From positions 25,053,118-25,117,117 of the forward strand of contig NC_090280.1 in assembly GCF_037392515.1 (NCBI RefSeq): DNA of 64,000 nucleotides. Reading direction: 5' to 3'. Below, in pieces: positions 56,886 to 64,000 of this stretch (positions are counted from its first letter, which is position 1; each line of letters begins with the position of its first letter). The translations under genes were made by a program, and so were the position numbers. The notes under the pieces are model-generated. The model was not told where the DNA came from and ran no database searches. It was given only the letters and a program-made list of their open reading frames with translations. Source of the DNA: Haliotis asinina (taxonomy: Eukaryota > Mollusca > Gastropoda > Lepetellida > Haliotidae).

Positions 56886-59800
56886 AATTGTCTACACTTA
56901 CAGGTGATACCCTCCTGAGTTTGTCACTGTTGCCTAGTCATTTCATATTAGTTTGAACCACTGGATTCTCAATATTTGTATTCTTATGTGACATATAAAT
57001 GTAATCAGTTATCTCAGATCCACATCCAACTACTTTAGTTTGTCTCGCACTTTTCCCCCACTGCCTTGCCCTCCCTGCTATAAGCCCTAAATGAAGCAAG
57101 TCTAGATTTCCTGTGAATTTCCCATCTCACTGGGTCTCTTTTTCTGTTCAAACGGGAATATTTGTTTCCAGCAAAATCTTATTCAGAGACTAACCATTAG
57201 TCAGTATGTGCACCAATGAATGAGATACACTGCAGGAAAGGGGAGACAGCTGAAAATAATGCCATTTTTACATCACATAAGTTGTCTAACGTGATCAGTG
57301 TTCATCTGACATGATGACGTGGTTTATGCAACAAGATCAATATACAGGGAAGTTCAAATCAACAGGATGAAGCTGAGATCAGAGTGACCTTCGATAATCT
57401 CAACGGTTGATGGTGTTGACACAGATGGTGTCCTCCAACCACAGTCTCAAAACTGGACTGACACAGTCCCAGAAAAAAGAACCATTTCATTTCATAACTA
57501 TATACCTGTAACAAAAATATATATAAAAATACAGAGTAAGATTCAAAGCATGCTAAACAGACTTTGTAATTACAGCTGCTGGTAACTACGGTAACCAATA
57601 TAGTGCTGAGCTGATCACTACAAATCTAGACTATCAGTCAGGTCACCCTGACCAAATGTTCAGGCAAATGCAACATTATGACATGTATCCCTTTACCTGG
57701 CCGCTGCTGCTGAAACGGCTCATGATCTACTAAAGCACGTTAAGGGATAAACTGGGATAACATGCCATGTGTCAAGCAAACTTAGTGAGCCTGGTGGTTG
57801 TCGAGTTTCAAAACTCTCACGTAGTAAAAGACCTTATCCATAAAGGTTGTTCAATACTGAACTACAAACTAAGTAGTAGTAGGGGATATTCCATTTTGTG
57901 AGCATACCACTAGTCAATGTCAATGCATATGAGAAAAAGTAATATCCATACAGATGAAACATGTCCAAATTTCTCTTCATCACGTGTCTCCTCCTAGGCT
58001 TTATTAATGTCCCCTCCTTGTTTTTGAATGGTATAAGATAAACAAAGCTAACACCATAAGACGTGCTGGTAAACTCCAAGTACTACATTAAGTAAAAACC
58101 AAGAATCAGAGAAAAATTCAATAATTATTACTGGATATTTATACAAGACACATATCCCGCACTAGTGCAGGCTCAAAGCGCTGGGCAATAATACTGAAAT
58201 ATAAGAGCAGTTGGTGGGAATCGATTTTTGATACAGATTCTTCACAATGGCACAAGAATCAATATCGAAATGTCACACACGAAAAAAAAGAAGTTGTAAT
58301 CTATAAAATTTGTCAATATCGCATGTTTTATTGACCTGTCCTTGTTGTTGATGTGTCAAGTGGATGCCTGGAGTCTGGTTTGCTGAACAACCTCCACATC
58401 AAACAAACCTTGGAAGATGTTGCTGGCTTCAATACTTCAGTACTTCAATGCAAGTTAGAATTGCTTTTCTGCAATGACTAACAGGATTGGGCAGTCAGGT
58501 AAACACATCGAGTTGTGTGGATGGATGGACATGATGGTGATGCAGCTGTATCATGACTATTAGGGGACTGTGCTGAGATTCACCTGAAGTGCTGGTCGGC
58601 CATGTTTCACCGACAGTTTGTCACCCTTCGGTGTGAAGAATGAAAGTAGAACTTTGTTACATGATAGCAGTGTTTGAAACAGGTCAAAACCCCAACTAGA
58701 CATCATAGCTGGTTTCCTTCAAAACTTCAAAAGGTTTCCTGCCCCAAATGAACAACCAGAACAGTCAATCCAATGAAATTATCTCAGGTTTTTGTTAAGA
58801 TGAATAAATTAATGAACCTGAGAATTATATTTTGTGCTTTTTGATTCATTTCGCTGTTTTAGTAATAATATATGTCAAGCCTGTGATATGAAAGTTCAGT
58901 GTTCACACAGTAATTGTCAAGTCTAAATGTAATGCTCAATTTGAAAAACACATTTTAAGACAGAGTGGAACATTTAAAACTTTTACCAGACCATTGGGCT
59001 GGCTAGCCGTAATTGGTCAGAGGGAAATGATTCATACACAGATTATTTCATACACTGAGTAGTTTCTTAAACAACTATTTTTATTGATTGATCAGCAAAA
59101 GTCAGATCTCAGATCATGTTGGCTACAGGGGTGTCTGGTTTACCTTTTGTGTGCTTACCCTTATTTCGAGTTACTTGTTCATTCATCATTCTCATTTGAA
59201 CCCAAACGGACAGTAGTGCAATATGAAGGGTACTGTCAGTTTATGAATTAAGGCCTGTCTGACCGCTGAGACAGGCAAGATTACTGACAGATGGTGTAAA
59301 GTTACAAGACCAGTGAGCTTGGTAAATTCTTCACATGGCATATTCCATACATATGAGTAAATTCACCTAACCTAACAATCTATTGTTTTTTTCAAATCAA
59401 ACATTACATTCAGATTTGGTGGTTACGGTTTGAACACTGGAGCACTGCACTGACAGATATGATCACTAAAACAATAATCTCTTCGTTCAAAAAAAATTAG
59501 TTGTTTTCTTTTGATTGTCTGGTCTGGTTAAATCCATGGAGGCCTGGTAGCATTTTGAAGTAGGCAGGCTGATGTCTTCCTGGATCTTTGGCTTATATCA
59601 TACACTTGTGCTCTACTTTGCCAACTTTAGCACATACAGTCTTTCAAGGGATTAGCAAATCAGATTCTGTAGGTTAAAAATCAGAGAAGACTGAATAATC
59701 TGACTGATGTGACTGGATGAAATATGAGCCAGATTTTAGTGGTTTTTTTTGTATTAGTGCACATCCAGTGAATACTGACCATACTTTTCGATATTCACTG

Positions 59801-60154
59801 TTGTATATTTAAACATGATGACAAGGGGTGAAACCGTCAGTTCTTACCATGGTATGGTACGTATTGTTATACAAGACCTTTGCTTTCATCCCTTTTGGTT
59901 CGGTATATGAGATTTGATCATAATGCAGAAAATGGACACCAGCAAGACCTAACAGAAATGCATAGATGTTGACAAAATAATTCAGTTCTTTAACACTTCT
60001 TTAAAATCTGTCAATAGGGTAATAAAATCGACGTACGTAAAGCCGAAAATACTGAATTTCTGGATTGCATTATGGTATAACAAAAACAGAAGACAAATTG
60101 CCATGGATTTATTACCGCGTTATACTGTTTCACTCTAATGACTTATACTGTATG
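56886..60154. other. No gene recognised; one dispersed repeat
   Basis: Contains the 58124-58190 copy of the repeat at 30818. Nothing else is supported on either strand. Confidence 0.45.
58124..58190 (+). repeat. Dispersed repeat 'attactggatatttata...'
   Basis: attattactggatatttata, cacatatcccgcac and agtgcaggctcaaagcgctg match 30818-30890 with several differences. Confidence 0.55.
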
Positions 60155-60297
60155 TTTACACCCCTTTTGAAAATATTCCAGAAATATCACAGCGGAGGGA
60201 CACCAGAAATAGGCTCTACACATTGCACCAATGTGGGGATCGAACCTGGGTCTTCGACATGACAAGCCAATACTTTAATCATTAGGCTACCCCACCA
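60155..60297 (-). mobile_element. SINE-B copy
   Basis: tttacacc...ttttgaaaatattccag tail side, gggacaccagaaataggctc body, cgaacctgggtcttcgacat, and attaggctaccccaccac head. Confidence 0.82.
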
Positions 60298-61242
60298 CAC
60301 ATGAATGTGATCATAGGTGCTTTCAAGTCTTGTGCCAACCCGCACGTCTGATTTGCTTCTTGTACTTAGCTGTACTGGATGCTAAACCCACTGATACGGA
60401 GTTATCTTTGCTTCATGGCAAGTTCGAATAAGCAGACAGAAAGGATGCTGTGAGTAGGAGGGACACTGTGTCAGTTTTATTTATTGTTTTAAGGAAATAT
60501 CATTTAACCTAATAATTATTACATCACAGACCTGTCCAAGTCTGTTGGAAAAGGAACTGGTAGAGGTAGTCATTTTACCCATGACGATCCGGGTTAGAAC
60601 TTGTCTTCTGCAACAATTGCCTGCCATCATGGCGACTATCTTCAGGCTCCCTTCTTAAAAAATTATAACATTACTATTGAAGTCAGTGGGGAAGTATTAC
60701 CTTTTCCATCAATGTGTACAGTGGGTAAGGGGGAGGTAATCTGATAAATAACTTACTTAGTTGTCTCCCTTGTCTTCATGATACACCATGCTACAAGTAA
60801 AGTAAACTTGTTACACAGGACTGATATCATGTAAAAACCAATTGTCAGGTGTAATTGGAGGAATGTATGTTTAATTAATTCATACACTATACTGTCCAAT
60901 CACAGCTGAAAAGATTTCTCAATCTGTGTTTAACGTCCTCAGCAACTGTGGTTCAAATTCCAACATGATGGACTGTAAAATTTAGTGTCAAACAATGTAA
61001 AGTATTGACCTGCTGTTTTTGTTCAAGAATGTGAATGCAATATGCATGTACGTGTTTGAAAGGAGAAGTAAGCAACAACATTAAACCAAATTTACCTTCA
61101 AACTCTTTTAGAGTCTCAGAAACTAAATATACATAACAAATAAACAAAGACAAATTTGTATTACCATTAATCAAACTGAGCACTGGTTACTGATGAAATA
61201 CATTCCAAATAAACATCTTGACCAGGGGCCATCAGTGATTCA

Positions 61243-61311
<69 letters not shown>

Positions 61312-61913
61312 TGTGAGTGTGTGTATGGGTGCGATAGTTATGGAGAAGCATGTACAATGTGAATTAACCCTAAGATTTATGTACTGAGTACGTGATCCCC
61401 TTGCAATGTACAAAATCAATTACCTCCATCTCCCTCCCATAATATTCAAGCATATTTTCTTATTATTACCGTACGAAAAATTGCTGACTACTCCTAGTAC
61501 ATATATACAAAATTGCTACCCCACATCCCCAATCCCATCCAACCCACCCCAGCGTGACCCATTCATTATCACCCTCCCTTGCCACTAATTATGAATGGTC
61601 CCCCACAATTAAGTCAGCAAATTTTTCATCAACATTTGAAACACATTCTTGAAACAAGCAAATTCTCCATCAACATTTGAAACACCTTCACAAAATCTGC
61701 GAATCTTTCATGAACATTTCAAATACATCAGCAAATATTGTATCAACATTGGAACAAAATGTCAAATCAGCAATTTCCTCAAAAACAAGCAAAATCATCT
61801 TTGAAATCATCTAATCAATGATAAAAGCTATAACTGTAACGAAATATCCTACTACATGTACCTCAATCAACAGCACAAAACACTGACCAATGAAACATTC
61901 CATTGACAGTTCG
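60298..61913. other. No gene recognised; GT/GA microsatellite
   Basis: Besides the microsatellite at 61243-61315, no feature. Repeated acatttgaaacac/catcaacatttg motifs at 61620-61760 form a weak local repeat. Confidence 0.45.
61243..61315. repeat. (GT)n(GA)n microsatellite
   Basis: Long GT tract followed directly by a GA tract. Confidence 0.95.
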
Positions 61914-62060
61914 TGTGAGTGAGTATGGTTTTACACTGCTTTTAGCAGTATTCCAGCAACATCACATCAGGGGACACCAGAAAAGGGCTTCACAGATTGT
62001 ACCTATGAGGGGAATTGAACCCAGGTATTCGGTGTGACGAGCAGATGCTCTAGCCATTGC
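61914..62060 (-). mobile_element. SINE-B copy
   Basis: gtgagtgagtatggttttac tail, ggggacaccagaaaagggct body, gggaattgaacccaggtatt head region. It lies downstream of the zinc-finger stop codon, possibly in its 3' UTR. Confidence 0.82.
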
Positions 62061-62450
62061 TGATCGAGATAAAAACTAGAAATTACAGAATTATATTTTC
62101 TGGAAAATAACACTTGTAACTATATGGGATGGAACAAAATGTCGGACATACAGACCTGCAGAAAACAAAACCTGTAGGTCTGAGTGGTTTTCAGTACGTT
62201 CGGTCCTAAGGATGTGTTTATACATGTAGACATGTTGGAATCTAGATGGATGGAATGTTCCTGGAAAACATATGTCAGCAATGCAACAAACCTCACTGAA
62301 ACAGTCACACTCATGATACAGAGAGTAAAGGTACATCTTATAGACATCGAGCTGACCATTTTTACACAATATCCTAACATTTGGGAAATGAAATAAAAAT
62401 ATTCTCTGTGTAGCATGTATTACCCCCTTCTCCATTACATATGCCTCACA

Positions 62451-63750
62451 TCAACTGTTTGCCTGAGACAAGAGCAGCTGGGCTACGATGCCAGATTTGT
62501 TCATGATGGCTCCAGTTTCCGACTTCCGTGGGGAAGTGGTGGGTCTTGTCAATGGCTGCTTTTGCTTCTTATTGACACTAGGTGGAGTCACTTCACTAGG
62601 GGGCACTTTGCTAGGCTGTGCGTAAACTGTTGAAGTCTGAACATGTTGCTTTCGTGAGCCAGCTTTAGCAGACTTCACAAGTTCACGTAACTGAAGCATA
62701 ACACTACCGAGATTGCCTTTGACCGGATTCATGTGGGCATCAGAATTTGAATCTTGTGAGCTCAGCTGACCAGAAATCTTTTGATCATCCTGGTATTCAA
62801 GGCTCAATCCATCAGCGACTGCTGTACTTGGAGCATATGACACATTTGATTTAGTATATTGGGGTTTAAACTGAGCAGGGGTTGTCACATCAGCACCTGT
62901 CAATAGACTGGAACCACTGGCTATTGCTGTTCTTGAAGCCCCAGTCCCTGCAGACACAACAGCTGATCCATCTTCAACTTTGCTTTTATCTGGTACTCCC
63001 TGTGTTTGCAACAAGGTCGTTTTCAGACCCGATGACAGCATAAACGGAACAAGCTTCCCCTCAAGATCACCTTCATCTTCGGAGTCGATGGATGTGACCT
63101 CCTGCTTGACATCTAAGACCTCAGGAATGTCCTCCTGTTCATCTTCCTCCTCACTGCACTTCCACTCCTCATGTGTACGAATATGTCGGTAATGGCTGCC
63201 GTAGTTGTTGAACTGTTTTTCACAGAATGTGCACTTGTAAGGTTTCTCCACAGTGTGGTTTCGCATGTGAACACGATAGTGACATGATGCTGTAAACGTC
63301 TTTCCGCAGATGTTCCAGGCGAATGGACAGTCACCTGTGCACTGTGAGTCAGTTGGAATATAGGAAACTCTTACCACAGATGTCACACTTAAACTTTCGT
63401 TCACCAACATGTGTGAGCTTGTGTCGTCCAAGTATTGATGACGATGAATATGCTTTGCAACACATAGAACATTTAAATGGCCGTTCCCCTGTGTATGATC
63501 GCAGGTGCTCCTTTAATGTGGTTAAAAGAGCGAAGGTTTTCCCGCACTGATCACATGCAAATGGTTTCTCTCCTGTGTGTGTCCTCATGTGTCGCTCCAA
63601 CTCCGATGGCGAATAAAACGTCTTCTCACAAAGTGTACACTTATTTGGTGCCATTTGCTTATGAACATAACGAACATGGACAGCCTTCCGATTCTTGGAA
63701 CGAAACACCAATCCACACTTCTCACAAGGGTAACTCTCTGCGACTGGCAT
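62451..63750 (-). CDS. C2H2 zinc-finger protein, frame interrupted
   Basis: Probable nuclear DNA-binding regulator. The first frame, from the ATG at 63750 (directly after a TAA), gives fingers at residues 9-30, 38-58, 66-86, 94-114 and a fifth starting KCDICGKSF; linkers are TGEKPF/TGERPF. Finger 3 ends HLRSY (last His to Tyr). The frame stops at 63349. The second frame (usable from about 63330 to 62451) resumes with TGDCPFAWNICGKTF (first Cys to Trp), then a normal YKCTFCEKQF...HIRTH finger. An acidic linker and a ~230-residue Ser/Thr-rich tail follow, with a SUMO-type site VKQE. Between the frames lie a TGA and an apparent ~14-base loss. A 41-base GT-AG segment (gtaaga...acag) could bridge them but is very short for an intron. 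The long intact tail argues for a live gene; the altered ligands argue for decay or sequence error. Confidence 0.65.
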
Positions 63751-63751
63751 T

Positions 63752-64000
63752 TACACAGAGTCTACTTTGGCCACCTGCTCCGTCAAAGCCTTCCCCGACT
63801 CCCACATGTGACAGTGCATGTGTTTGCGCAGACTCAAGGCCTGGTTGAATTGTGAAGCACAGACATATGGACATTACTCTATTTCTGTGCTTGGTGCGTC
63901 TGCAAGTGGCCTAAGAGCTGGGTGGATTGTGGAAAGGTCTCTTTGCATACAGGACAACCATATGATTTGTCTGTAGGACTGGCCTGAAGAGTATCTGCAC
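63752..64000 (-). pseudogene. Upstream zinc fingers, broken frames, cut by window edge
   Basis: Reading on the minus strand, YGCPVCKETFPQSTQLLGHL and QTH form a complete C2H2 finger that runs to a TAG. A second, in another frame, reads QFNQALSLRKHMHCHMWES (C-terminal half of a finger) and ends in TAA immediately before the ATG at 63750. These could be an earlier exon whose splice sites are not clear, or decayed upstream fingers. Confidence 0.5.

Noticed and set aside
63317..63358. 41-base GT-AG segment as a confirmed intron
   Set aside because: It would restore frame, but it is shorter than usual metazoan introns and removes half a zinc finger; kept only as one explanation.

Overview
The window looks like nuclear DNA of a marine gastropod, most likely an abalone (Haliotis). 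Evidence: AT-rich sequence, GT/AG introns, several metazoan transposon classes, and two SINE families ending in (CTCA)n that I recall as abundant in abalone; this is recollection, not a search. Gene density is low and most recognisable sequence is mobile or tandemly repeated.

Host genes. (1) 27327-36496 (+): an 11-exon gene whose splice phases join into one open frame of about 550 codons. It encodes a type I membrane receptor with three Ig domains, one transmembrane helix and a cytoplasmic tail from six small exons. The last exon carries two canonical ITIMs about 26 residues apart. This is the most interesting gene here. (2) 62451-64000 (-): a C2H2 zinc-finger gene cut by the right edge, with a broken frame and several substituted zinc ligands. 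(3) 684-861 (-): one Ig-type exon of a gene otherwise not seen.

0-11 kb: decayed transposons (a Tc1 remnant split by a SINE, a LINE RT scrap, a multi-frame relic of a DDE-like family split by a SINE with a perfect 16-bp target duplication). 11.5-26.3 kb is a transposon nest: a reverse-strand solo LTR with target duplication, a nearly intact Tc1/mariner (DD34E) element, a second reverse LTR, an internally deleted second Tc1-like element, then a full-length old Ty3/Gypsy element with both LTRs and a proline-tRNA-type primer site. Its integrase lies upstream of reverse transcriptase (PR-INT-RT-RH), the copia-like order of Gmr1-type elements. It is interrupted by a reverse-strand LINE, a ~1.2 kb LTR-like insert and a 134-bp tRNA-derived SINE.

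27-37 kb: the Ig/ITIM receptor, with minisatellites and SINEs in its introns. 37-62 kb: essentially gene-free, with minisatellites (one split by a LINE, one by a SINE), fold-back elements, a possible 5S-rRNA-like SINE, many tRNA-headed SINEs and a 460-bp tetranucleotide array. 62-64 kb: the zinc-finger gene. No CRISPR, operon, rRNA or tRNA gene was recognised.
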